Part shown: one piece after another, positions 52,071-60,502 of the stretch | Numbering within the stretch: position 1 is the first letter of the stretch | Layout of the letters: every line of letters starts with the position of its first letter | Source of the DNA: an uncultured Collinsella sp. | GTDB lineage: Bacteria; Actinomycetota; Coriobacteriia; Coriobacteriales; Coriobacteriaceae | Reading direction: 5' to 3' | NCBI GenBank assembly: GCA_900542175.1 | Contig: UQNC01000005.1 | Span: 1 to 64,000 of the forward strand | Length of the DNA: 64,000 bases | Notes under the pieces: model-generated | What the model saw: the letters and a program-made list of their open reading frames with translations, nothing else | Told to the model about the DNA's origin: nothing | Database searches by the model: none | Position numbers and translations under genes: made by a program

Positions 52071-54206
52071 GCGGCACCCCCCTCACCGTCACCGGTGTCA
52101 GCAATATGCCGCAGCAGCGCCACGATGTCCTCGCCGTCGACGGGCTCCACCGCAAGCTGCTTTGCACTCAGGCGCTCGCGGATAATGGGCAGATCGCACG
52201 CCTTTGCCTGGCGCATAAGCAGGTAAAGCACGTCGCCGTCGACCAAGCCCGCCGCATCGCTCTCGCGGATTGCCGACCCAATTGCGCCCACCAGCTCGCC
52301 GACAGGCTCCATGCCCGGTACCACGCGCAGGAGCAAAAAGCTGCCCATCTTGCCATCTGCCAGCGCCTGCTCGGCCGCGAGCTCTTGGCCAAAGGCAGCC
52401 TGTTTGAGCACGCAAGTGCCGTCAACGCAGCGTTTATCCTGTGCCACCGCCTCATAGTCAAAGGCACGGCCCAGCGCGCTTTCGACCAGGCCGCACAAGA
52501 TGCGGAACAGGTTTTTGGTAATAGAGCGTCATTTGGTTTTCGGCCGCACTACGCACAAAGATCAACACGGCGGGTGCCCCATCGCGCTCGATCGTGTATC
52601 CAAACATGGGCAGCCCCGGCGTCAGCTCGCGGTTCACCCACAGATTCGAACGACCCCCGTCGCCCAAAAGAGGTGCAAGCTGCTCAAGCGTGAGCGAGCG
52701 TGCGGCATCTTCGGCAATCGCGGGACTTGCTGCCACCAGCCGTGCAAATGCTCCGCCCGAAACATGGTAGATCGCCACCGAATCGTTCTCGAGGATCTCG
52801 CCCAGAAGCTCGCAGCACTTGCGATAGATGTCGCGTGGGTTGAAGACGTCAAGCTCCTGCGTTACGGCAAAGATCTTGCCAAAGCTGTCGTGGCGACCCA
52901 CGATCTGGCGCCTGTACGCGCGCTTGTCCTCGATCGCGTCATGGTAGAGCTGCGTAAGGAACGTATTGCGGTTGCGCACGAGCTCGTTTTGATCGCGCTC
53001 CGCCCTAATGGCTTCGCTGTTGCGCAGCTGCACATAGCCGCACACGGCACCCACAACAAAGTACGCGATAAACGGCAGCCAGTTGGACGGCTCGTAGAAC
53101 AGGCCCTGGAAGGTATAGCCGTACAAAGTAAAGTAACTCGCAGCCAAACCCACCGACGCCAGCAGCGCCGCAACCAGGCCAAAGTCCAAGCCATACAGCG
53201 TGCCGATGAGCACCACGTAGAGCAGGCGATAATCGAGCACGTTGAGCTGGGTCGATTGGGAGAACAAGCGCTCCAGCACTTCAAAGAGCACCCAGGCGGC
53301 TGCCGTCTCCAGGCATTTGACAGGCAGCGTGCGCATTTGAATGCGGTCGATGGCCGCGCGCAAGGGGTTGACCTTCTTTGCACGGCCAGCATCCCAGCGA
53401 GCCTGAATGGTCGAGAGGTCGCGCAGCAAGTCGTAGCGCTGAAACCAGCCATAGCGCACGCGAGCGACGTCGCTGGCGGGCAGGGCGTAGCCGGCAGAAT
53501 CGCCATAGGCAACTGAGAGCCCTGGGAACAGCGCCTTGAGGGCGTCGCCCACCTCACCCACCGTGTGATGGAAGGTATCGGCTACGTCGAGCGTCTCAAA
53601 GTTACCATTCCAGCTGTCGAAGATACGGCGTACCAGCACCGCAAGCTCCTCGGCACACAGCAGGGGAAACGCCGCATCCTGTGCGCCCTGCAGAGCGGCC
53701 GATCCGGTTGAGCATGCGTCGAGCATCGGCACCAAAAACGGGTCCTCCAACGCAGCAGACGCGGTATACAGGAACGGCACGCGCAGGATCTTGGTCTGAA
53801 CGCCCTCGCGAGCAGCGTAGTAGCGGCACAGGTCGTTGGCTGCGTGCGCGATAATGCCTTTGCCCGTTCGCCCCGCGGCATCGGCGGCACCCTCGGCACC
53901 CGCGGGCCCCGCTACATACAACAGTTGAACCCGGCGACCCGCGCACGTACGAAAGACCGAGCGCAGCAACTCGATATCGCCCACGGTATCGGTATGCGGG
54001 GTTAGGTAATTAGACAGGTAGACCACGCGGTCGAACTCGTAGGCCTGCTCCAAGTGCTGGAGCAGCTCTTTCCACGAGGCATGGGGCGACGACTCATCGC
54101 GGCGCGCTTCCTGCGCGGCTACAACCTTAACGTGGTCCCCGGGGAATGCCTTGGCGCAAAAGTCATCGTCAACATATGCGGTATTGCCAACAACCAGCAC
54201 CTCCAT
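52067..54206 (-). pseudogene. pelD: PelD c-di-GMP receptor, broken by +1 frameshift
   Basis: Joined over one extra base, this would be a protein of about 712 residues: an N-terminal SDR-like Rossmann domain (about 1-250, MEVLVVGNTAYVDDDF), four membrane helices (about 320-400), a GAF domain (about 425-560) and a degenerate GGDEF domain. The first frame ends at 52458 with a non-family tail (KPVPHLVRPGRKRAGPCL). The second frame (in phase from about 52513 to 52067) continues correctly as QNLFRILCGLVESALGR. In it, R-E-S-D (52256-52267) lies exactly five residues before D-G-D-V-L, the geometry of an I-site plus dead GGDEF, i.e. the c-di-GMP-binding site of PelD. The break is at a run of five A on the minus strand (52512-52516). 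Sequencing error, true mutation or phase variation are all possible. Confidence 0.88.
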
Positions 54207-54444
54207 GGCGTATTCCTCCCCTAAAATCCACTTTAGTCATAGTCAAACATGCGTATTTTACGCTGTCAACGCGAACCAGAGCACCTTTAAGGCTGTTTTA
54301 AGAACTTTTTCAGAGGATGAGGAGACATCGAGGGTGCTAAATGCGCGCCCAATCCAGAAGTATGCGGCAAATTCTAGACATGCTGACCACACCGTATAGC
54401 GACATCGCTTCTACCTGCGATTTCTTTTCATGAAAAGGACCTTG
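54207..54444 (-). promoter_or_regulatory. pel operon upstream region
   Basis: Upstream of pelD on the minus strand is GGGGAGG close to the start, a TTGACA (54264-54269) that could be a -35, and beside it a perfect palindrome GCGTA-AAA-TACGC (54251-54263), a candidate operator. A matching -10 at 17 bases is not convincing. Beyond this lies the end of the AAA ATPase gene. Confidence 0.35.
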
Positions 54445-55662
54445 CTAATCCCACTCCTCGATGCGGGTGAGGTACGGATCGGCTCCGTAGCGACCGGACA
54501 GGTATTGCTTGTCGAAAGCCGCGTTCTTGCTTACCAGATTACCGTTTGTCTGGTGGATGTCGGCGAGAGACCACAGTTGGCTCGCCTCTCCCTCGCCGCG
54601 CGCAGCGAACCATATCTCGTCACGGCGGAACACATCGTTTCGCATGGTTGACACATCCTGGGACGAGAAGATGAGCTGCGCGCCACTCTTGTTGACCTCA
54701 GGATCCTTAAACAGCAGAATCACATAGCGAAGAAGTTTCGGGTGCAGTTTGGCGTCGAGCTCGTCTACCACAACGGTGCCACCACGCTCAAGCGCTGCCA
54801 TCAGATACGCAGCCAACCCCATAAGCTTCTGGGTGCCGGCAGATTCCTCGGATAAACGCAGCTCGTACGCTTTGCCGCCCACCTCGTGTCTCACGAAGAC
54901 GCGCTGGCCGCGCCATTCCGGCGCCCTCTCCACTCTGAAGCCATCGATACGCACATCAACGGCGCGTAGGAAACGCGTGACCTCGCGCGAGTCGCCCTCG
55001 TCGAGCATTTGCTCGAGCATCCGCTCCAGGTAGGAACTGTTGTAGTTGAGAAACACAGCGTCGAGAAACCAGCTAGCCGCCTCCTGGACCACCGGCACAT
55101 CGAAGTTGATGCAAAGGAACGATAGGTACGGCAGGCTCGGGTTGAACCTCGCAGCCGTCACAAGCTTACGCAGTGTGGGGCCGAGTTCAACCTTTGTATC
55201 CTCGCGCTCGAACAGCATCGCCGTGCGCGACGCTCCCAATTTACGCCGCCACAGCCCTTCGGACACGATCTTATCGGCGTGTACAGACAGAACATAGCGG
55301 TACTCATGCTCACCCGCGCGGTAATAGAGCTCGAACTCGGTGGGCTCGGCAGCAGACACGTCATCGAACTCAAACGCCGAACAACGGGCTATCAAAGGGC
55401 GATCACCCTCTGGCGCATCAGCGCCGGCAGACAGCAATCTAATTGGTCTGGCCACCGCCGAACGAACGTAGTCAAGAGCCTCAAGCAGATTAGACTTGCC
55501 GCCAGCGTTGGGCCCGTACACCGCAGCCACCGGAAGGAAACTCTGCCCGTCGGAACACTCGATGAGAGAACGCTCAAACTCCTTCATCGGCGTCGCCTGC
55601 ATGGAAAGCTCCGCCTCGTCGCAATAGGACCGATAGTTCTTAAAGGTGAACTGGCAAAGCAT
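54445..55662 (-). CDS. AAA ATPase of the RloA/AbiLi type (AAA_15/AAA_21)
   Basis: About 405 residues, an ABC-like ATPase seen in phage-defence loci. N-terminal 'MLCQFTFKNYRSYCDEAELS', Walker A 'VYGPNAGGKSNLLEALDYVR', signature-like 'RLSEESAGTQKLMGLAAYLM', Walker B 'GTVVVDELDAKLHPKLLRYV', switch 'LIFSSQDVSTM', and the family end 'YLSGRYGADPYL'. No TOPRIM nuclease domain is present, so it is not OLD. Such ATPases usually precede rloB; here only a six-codon MKRNRR frame with AAGG upstream follows the stop. The start is uncertain (54445 to 55662, 55674 or 55683). Confidence 0.85.
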   Translation of the reverse strand: MLCQFTFKNYRSYCDEAELSMQATPMKEFERSLIECSDGQSFLPVAAVYGPNAGGKSNLLEALDYVRSAVARPIRLLSAGADAPEGDRPLIARCSAFEFDDVSAAEPTEFELYYRAGEHEYRYVLSVHADKIVSEGLWRRKLGASRTAMLFEREDTKVELGPTLRKLVTAARFNPSLPYLSFLCINFDVPVVQEAASWFLDAVFLNYNSSYLERMLEQMLDEGDSREVTRFLRAVDVRIDGFRVERAPEWRGQRVFVRHEVGGKAYELRLSEESAGTQKLMGLAAYLMAALERGGTVVVDELDAKLHPKLLRYVILLFKDPEVNKSGAQLIFSSQDVSTMRNDVFRRDEIWFAARGEGEASQLWSLADIHQTNGNLVSKNAAFDKQYLSGRYGADPYLTRIEEWD

Positions 55663-55851
55663 GATACCCAACATTCCATTCATTGTTTTGAAAAGGTATA
55701 TCAGAGTTTTTCTTTGATTATAGACTTTAAGTAGGCTAGATCAAGTGCTTGCTACACCAATGACAGCAGGCGCAAGGTACCAAACCGCCCATACTCGACC
55801 ATCCCATTGCCGGAATGGCGTTTAGCTAGCACGTCACACATTACATGCATG

Positions 55852-55890
55852 AAAAAAGGGCGACACTCTCTAACAGAAAGCGTCACCCTT
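55852..55890 (-). terminator. Strong minus-strand terminator
   Basis: An 18-base-pair stem (left arm from 55856, right arm to 55890) forms completely only as minus-strand RNA, because its irregular positions become G-U pairs, and it is followed by six T. It ends a minus-strand transcript arriving from about 55.9-56.5 kb. Confidence 0.8.
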
Positions 55891-55934
55891 AAAGCTCCCA
55901 AAGAGCTTTTGTATTTAGGGATATACTATACACC

Positions 55935-56075
55935 TCAATGAAGTGAAGCTTCATACTGCACAACCTCGTTTTCAAAACGCCCAAATATGCGTTCCAATGC
56001 GAATATCAAATCAACAGCATCGTTTACAACCTTCACCGCAATGAAGAAGTCATTTAACGACAGTGGGCACACCAT
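55935..56075 (-). CDS. Small ORF or C-terminal remnant before the terminator
   Basis: A 46-codon frame from ATG 56075, reading MVCPLSLNDFFIAVKVVNDA and ending FENEVVQYEASLH. It is rich in hydrophobic and acidic residues and well-formed, and stands 45 bases before a strong same-strand terminator, which suggests it really is (or was) the end of a gene. No good ribosome site. Could be a type I toxin-like peptide or a fragment of a longer lost gene. Confidence 0.4.
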   Translation of the reverse strand: MVCPLSLNDFFIAVKVVNDAVDLIFALERIFGRFENEVVQYEASLH

Positions 56076-56090
56076 TACGGGCCGCTGTCG

Positions 56091-56445
56091 CTATGGAGCC
56101 GAGCCCTTATCCCCTCGGTGGGAAGGGGTCGTGGCCATGGAAATCCCTTGCGCGGATTCTTCCGTCGCGACGATGGACAATAGATCTTGCCGATCTACTG
56201 CATGTTCACGGAGCAAGAGGGCAAGATCGCAAACAATAGCGTCGTGATTACCGCGCGAAAAAACGATGGGTACAGGAGCACCGACGCCAGATCGGTATCT
56301 TGCGATATGACCACGTCGAGCGGCAGTTGAATCGCAAGATCAATTCTGGAGGCGACGTTCCCTGCACGAATGCTCCCGCACGGCCCCGTGCAGCCATATC
56401 AAGCATGCTGTAAAAATCGTCAAAAAAAGAGGGCCGACGCATCAA
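56091..56445 (-). pseudogene. Decayed coding sequence of unknown family
   Basis: Protein-like sequence on the minus strand jumps between frames: 'FFDDFYSMLDMAARGRAG' (near 56445), then 'IRAGNVASRIDLAIQLPLDV', then 'CDLALLLREHAVDRQDLLSI' ending at 56091. Two frameshifts in about 350 bases point to a pseudogene. Family not recognised. The gene-poor stretch 55684-56565 contains this, the small ORF and the terminator. Confidence 0.4.
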
Positions 56446-56565
56446 CCCTCTTCAGGTGTCGCCCGAAGGCTTCCACCGCAATTGACTATATTTTAGTCGA
56501 TATCCTATGTTTGTCTACGGGCCCTGCCACAAGTGAAAACTATCTTCATCTTTAGGCGCCGATTT

Positions 56566-57534
56566 TTAAGTTGCAGCAATATGGCCACGAAGTGCATCCA
56601 TCTTGCTCCTGGCCCCAGTCTTTACTATTTTGTGACAATCTGAGGAAGACGGAGAGCCGTGCAAGTCTTCCAGCACGCTAGAGTAGTTCCGAATTAACTG
56701 ATAGCACACAGTTTTGGAAACCATCATCTTTCTGAGCAGATAGACAATTAGGACGACATAGTCAGTAATAGTTGAAAAGTCTATCGAAGGAACGCCAACC
56801 TCGGATGACAGCATCTGGCAAAGCTGATTTCCCACTTTTGCCCTCTTAAACCTAACGTCATAAACGGCACTGTTATGAGCAATCGCGTTACGGAGATCCT
56901 TGAGCACAAAGATAGTACGTTCGAGAAGCCCGGGGCCGTCGTAATTGTTCGGAAGCTTTAGGTCATCGGATATGCTCTGTCTAACCGAGCCCTTTAAGCA
57001 CGAATAGAAAACATCGAAGTTTCCTAGAGTCATGACCTCGAATAGCGCCCAAATAGGCAAGGGTTTATCGCTGTCATAAAAATGTCTAACAACAGGGTTC
57101 TTGGAATAATTGTACTGAATCAATCTATTGATTTCCACGCGCAGACCCAGGCGCTTTTTCATAGCAGCGCTATAGTCTTTACTTTTTCTAGGGTAATCAC
57201 GGTACGCCACGAGCGTTTGAGAGAAAATATCCTCCAGCACGAACGAGTGAGAATCTTCAAGCACGGCTTCTAGCGTATAGTTCTTTAGCGCAGCTTCAAT
57301 AAACATTACGCTTGGATATAAGAGCGCCTTGACCGCCATATCAAACTCATTTAAGGCAATTGCTTCATCGAAGCTCGTTAAATCCAAGCAGTTGGAAGAG
57401 TTGCCCACAAAACGGTGCCCCTTGTAGCCATGGCAATAGCCGTAATTCTTCATCTATCTTTTATGGATAGGGCCGTGTATCTCTATTTCTTTATCCCTAA
57501 GATGCTTCATGAGGCCATTGAGAGTTTTCATCAT
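56566..57534 (-). pseudogene. Abi family (AbiD/AbiF, HEPN) gene with in-frame amber codon
   Basis: Abi-family proteins are HEPN ribonucleases that stop growth of infected cells. The main frame (ATG 57453, 295 residues) begins 'MKNYGYCHGYKGHRFVGNSS', a motif normally found about 30 residues in. The same frame continues upstream past one TAG (57454-57456) to ATGATG at 57534: MMKTLNGLMKHLRDKEIEIH-GPIHKR, the expected N terminus. AAGGA precedes 57534, while 57453 has no ribosome site. The HEPN motif is 'LRNAIAHNS' (R-x4-H). So an intact 322-codon gene appears broken by one nonsense mutation; readthrough or a late internal start could still give protein. Confidence 0.8.
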
Positions 57535-58296
57535 GAATCCTTAGGTGCGGAGCTGAAATTGAACATGCTCATATCCGCCGCAGCATAGCAACCAGTAGAA
57601 CATGGAAAGACGGACCAATATGTTCTCCGGCCACAAAAGCGTGCCAATGGACTGTCCTTATTCATATATGAAGCAACGCCAATTCTGTCGCGTCGCATCG
57701 CAAACGCGCAATCAGGCTGCGTTCCCGGCAGACGTTTCGGCTGTTCGCCGCGCCGCCGCAATGCCGGTCGGCATCGGCGTCCATCGAGGCGTTTGCGACC
57801 AGCTCGGCGCGATATCAAAGCATCCCAGCATGTTGATGGCGTTGACGTCGAACCGGGGCATGGCGATCATGTCCGGCGTCAGGCCTGATTAAGTTTTCAT
57901 GGAGTCTTCACCCTTTCCCAGAACCAGTTGTTGTGGTGATTTCAAATTCTAGGACGAAGGATGTTCGTCGCTAAACGTGTTCCAGGGCGTCACCCTTACA
58001 CCAACGCTTCCGACGCGATCGCCGGGATAAGGACAAGAGCCATCGAAACCCTCCCAGGCGGCAACTCAGTCACCCACACTGAAAACGGCGATGGAGTACA
58101 TATGGGGCATAGTGGGGCATGAACAGGCATAAGGAGGCGCTTCGACATATATAAACTGGAAGAGATGAACGAGCTGATCAAGAAGGCAGAGGAATATGCT
58201 AGCGCGGGCACGAGGACGGTTATATCAAATTGGGAAAGAGCCATGAAGACACCAATGTCAATCGCCTTCGAACTGCCGATCCGTAAAAACGTATCG
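57535..58296. other. Gene-poor segment with IS debris
   Basis: Besides the IS256 remnant at 57705-57870 no gene is recognised. A plus-strand frame at 58165-58347 (MNELIKKAEEYASAGTRTVI) is protein-like but overlaps the end of the HEPN gene antisense. Confidence 0.4.
57705..57870 (-). mobile_element. IS256-family transposase remnant 1
   Basis: Minus strand: ATG 57870 reads 'MIAMPRFDVNAINMLGCFDI', then after a frameshift 'ELVANASMDADADRHCGGAA' and NSRNVCRERS. This matches the N-terminal region of IS256 Mutator-type transposases and the second remnant at 60255 (MDAEADQLCGGRANSRNGYRE). The catalytic domain is missing. Confidence 0.75.
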
Positions 58297-58884
58297 CTAC
58301 CGCGCGAAATCATTAAACTGGGAATCAAATTGATCCAAAAGCCCTAGCAAGGAAATCACCTGCTCGCGAATTTCATAACAATTTATCTCCTCGCTAATGC
58401 CGATAAAAGAAGAATGGGCACATTTTCCGCGTAATGTCCCAAATGAATCAAGAGCCTGCTCCAACAGCAAATCCAAATCGATACCGCCAACAAAAAAAGG
58501 GTCGAACATTTTAGAAATATCTTTGCCTTTGATTCCGTTGTTGCCATGTAGCACCTTTAAGTGCAGGGAAACGGCCCCCTTTGCAACGTCTTCTAAAGAC
58601 CCAGCTCCTTTAAGCTCATTAGCCTTGGCCCCATAAAAAAACAAGAAAGAACTTGTGAATGAATCGTAGTGCTCTTTAGCAATGAGCTCCCGGACATGGG
58701 CGCAAAGCTCCTCTGCCAGTCCCTCTAGATAAGACTCAACTTCAGCATGAACAAGCAAAATGCAAGCACGCGCATCATCCTGCTGTTCCTCGCTATAGTC
58801 ACCGATTTTATTTGGCTTCTCGGGCAGATATCGATCTCTAAGAGAAATGGTCCTTGAATGCAGACGATCAAATCTAGCGGTCAA
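58297..58884 (-). CDS. HEPN-domain protein paired with DUF262 gene
   Basis: A 195-residue, mostly helical protein. The ribonuclease motif R-x4-H is 'LRGKCAHSS' near residue 155, with a conserved 'ILLVHAEVESYLEGLAEEL' helix before it, like the RiboL-PSP/MAE_28990-type HEPN proteins. It begins with TTG at 58884 inside the end of the DUF262 gene (11-base overlap; no ATG is available), so the two are translated together. Likely an effector ribonuclease, kept in check or triggered by DUF262; this is inference. Confidence 0.8.
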   Translation of the reverse strand: MTARFDRLHSRTISLRDRYLPEKPNKIGDYSEEQQDDARACILLVHAEVESYLEGLAEELCAHVRELIAKEHYDSFTSSFLFFYGAKANELKGAGSLEDVAKGAVSLHLKVLHGNNGIKGKDISKMFDPFFVGGIDLDLLLEQALDSFGTLRGKCAHSSFIGISEEINCYEIREQVISLLGLLDQFDSQFNDFAR

Positions 58885-60046
58885 CGATTACTTTCCCATC
58901 CTTATCAAGAGCCAATTTCTTAACCGGTATTTCCAAAAGCGCAGATAGCGCATCGCTCCAGATCTCAATCCTTGCGATCAGAGACCTCTTGGTTTTAGTG
59001 GAAACAGAGCATGCCTCTATAAACCCGGGAGAGGAAAGTACTCGCCCAAGCTCAGCCGCCACATTCTTCTTGTTAGAGGCAATTGCCGCTCGTATATTTA
59101 CGTCCTGCGCTACAAAACAGAGAGCGTCGAAAACCGCACGGTTAAAACGCGGCTTCTTTCCACCTTGCAAAAGTGTAAAGGGAGCCATCTTTTCACCGTA
59201 GCTCGCTTCAATCAAGCCGTAAACATCCCTATAGAGGGATATAGCTTTAACCGCATCACCAGCATACGATTGGTAAGTGAGCTCAGAGTCTAAGTCATTT
59301 AGCCATGCCGTGGTTTGATCGAGAAACTCCTTGAGGTTGCCCATGTACAAATCGGGCCTATGCACTATCCCACAATAACGCGTAAGTAATTCAATGTCGC
59401 GCATTCGGAAATCAGGGCCATCGGCTGATTCGCTAAACAGACGGGCAAATTCAAAGTCAAAGTCTGTAAAAGACGAAGCAAACCTAGTGAATGGACCAGG
59501 CATTAATGCAAATCGCAACTCTTGCGTATTCAGAGAAACGCTTCCGCTGTTCAATCGATGGAATATAGTGTATAGAACCGACTCGTTATTCCATCCGGAT
59601 ATCCTAACGGCTCTAATCGTAGCGTTATCGATGGCATCACGGTAAATGTCATCCATCTCACCGCGAGTGAGCCCCTTTAATTCCTCAAGTAGCTCAGGCT
59701 TTCCCAAACGGAGATCGCCATCATAAAAACGCATTATGCTCAAAAGGCGCTGTTTGCCATCAAGGACAATATATTTACCCCGCTCTTGTTTGTTCTGAGC
59801 AATCACAATTTGAGGAACTGGAATACCAAGAATTAAAGACTCAATAAAAGCGGTTTGTTTTTTCGCGTCCCAAACTTGCCTTCGCTGAAACTCTGGTGAG
59901 ACATCAATATTTCCCTTTTTCATTTGACCAAATAAAGTTTCAACTGTCCAGTCAGAAGAAGAAAGGGATAAATCACGATAGTCCGAAATAGAGGAGAAAA
60001 AATCATCCTCATCTTCAATGTTAAAATTATCGTCTATAACAGCCAT
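58874..60046 (-). CDS. DUF262 domain protein (ParB/GmrSD-like NTPase fold)
   Basis: A 390-residue protein. DUF262 hallmarks: 'PEFQRRQVWDAKKQTAFIES', 'LILGIPVPQIVIAQ', 'YIVLDGKQRLLSIMRFYDG' (DGQQR motif variant), 'FHRLNSGSVSLNTQELR'. DUF262 is found in modified-DNA restriction proteins such as GmrS and SspE, usually joined to a DUF1524 HNH nuclease; here no HNH domain follows. Instead the C terminus (about 250-390) is helical and the partner is a separate HEPN protein. ATG 60046 is chosen; a TTG at 60055 has the better ribosome site (GGAGGG). Confidence 0.88.
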   Translation of the reverse strand: MAVIDDNFNIEDEDDFFSSISDYRDLSLSSSDWTVETLFGQMKKGNIDVSPEFQRRQVWDAKKQTAFIESLILGIPVPQIVIAQNKQERGKYIVLDGKQRLLSIMRFYDGDLRLGKPELLEELKGLTRGEMDDIYRDAIDNATIRAVRISGWNNESVLYTIFHRLNSGSVSLNTQELRFALMPGPFTRFASSFTDFDFEFARLFSESADGPDFRMRDIELLTRYCGIVHRPDLYMGNLKEFLDQTTAWLNDLDSELTYQSYAGDAVKAISLYRDVYGLIEASYGEKMAPFTLLQGGKKPRFNRAVFDALCFVAQDVNIRAAIASNKKNVAAELGRVLSSPGFIEACSVSTKTKRSLIARIEIWSDALSALLEIPVKKLALDKDGKVIVDR

Positions 60047-60254
60047 TACGTCCAACTTGCCAAGCCCTCCACGTCAATCAACAACGTTTATTCTAATAAT
60101 CCCATTATTAAGTAATTATGATTGTATGCCCAATAAACATGAAGCTCATGGACATGTGAACCGGCGTTTGTTTCAGACTCTTAATTCTCATTTTCATTGC
60201 AACAGTCTCGGGACTCAGCGCAACATTGTTGGCGACCTCGCCGCACAGCCTGTC

Positions 60255-60482
60255 GGCCTCTACTTCCACATCGGCGTTCACGACCTACTCGACAAGGCGC
60301 CAGAACAGGTCGCGAACGCAGTGATGGACGCCGAGGCTGACCAGCTGTGCGGAGGCAGGGCGAACAGCCGAAACGGCTACCGCGAGAGGCCGCTCGCCAC
60401 CTGCTTCGGCACGCTGACGCTGCGCATCCCGAAGCTCCGTTCCGGCAGCTTCTTCCCGGACGACGTGATCGAGCGCTACCGT
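60255..60482 (+). mobile_element. IS256-family transposase remnant 2
   Basis: The plus strand reads 'GVHDLLDKAPEQVANAVMDA', 'EADQLCGGRANSRNGYRERP' and 'LTLRIPKLRSGSFFPDDVIE' before the similarity stops at about 60482. These are N-terminal motifs of IS256 transposases. Markedly GC-rich against the AT-rich surroundings. It ends 20 bases from the 3' end of the abiF-like gene. Confidence 0.85.
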
Positions 60483-60502
60483 AAATTCATCGCTCGCGTC
60501 GA

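Noticed and set aside
52458..52570. Programmed ribosomal frameshift in pelD
   Set aside because: The A5 run lacks a classical slippery heptamer and no downstream stimulatory structure is evident; a simple indel is the more economical explanation, though not excluded.
58165..58347. 60-codon plus-strand frame MNELIKKAEEYASAGTRTVI
   Set aside because: Protein-like, but it overlaps the 3' end of the HEPN gene antisense by 50 bases, has no well-placed ribosome site and no known family; not strong enough to call.
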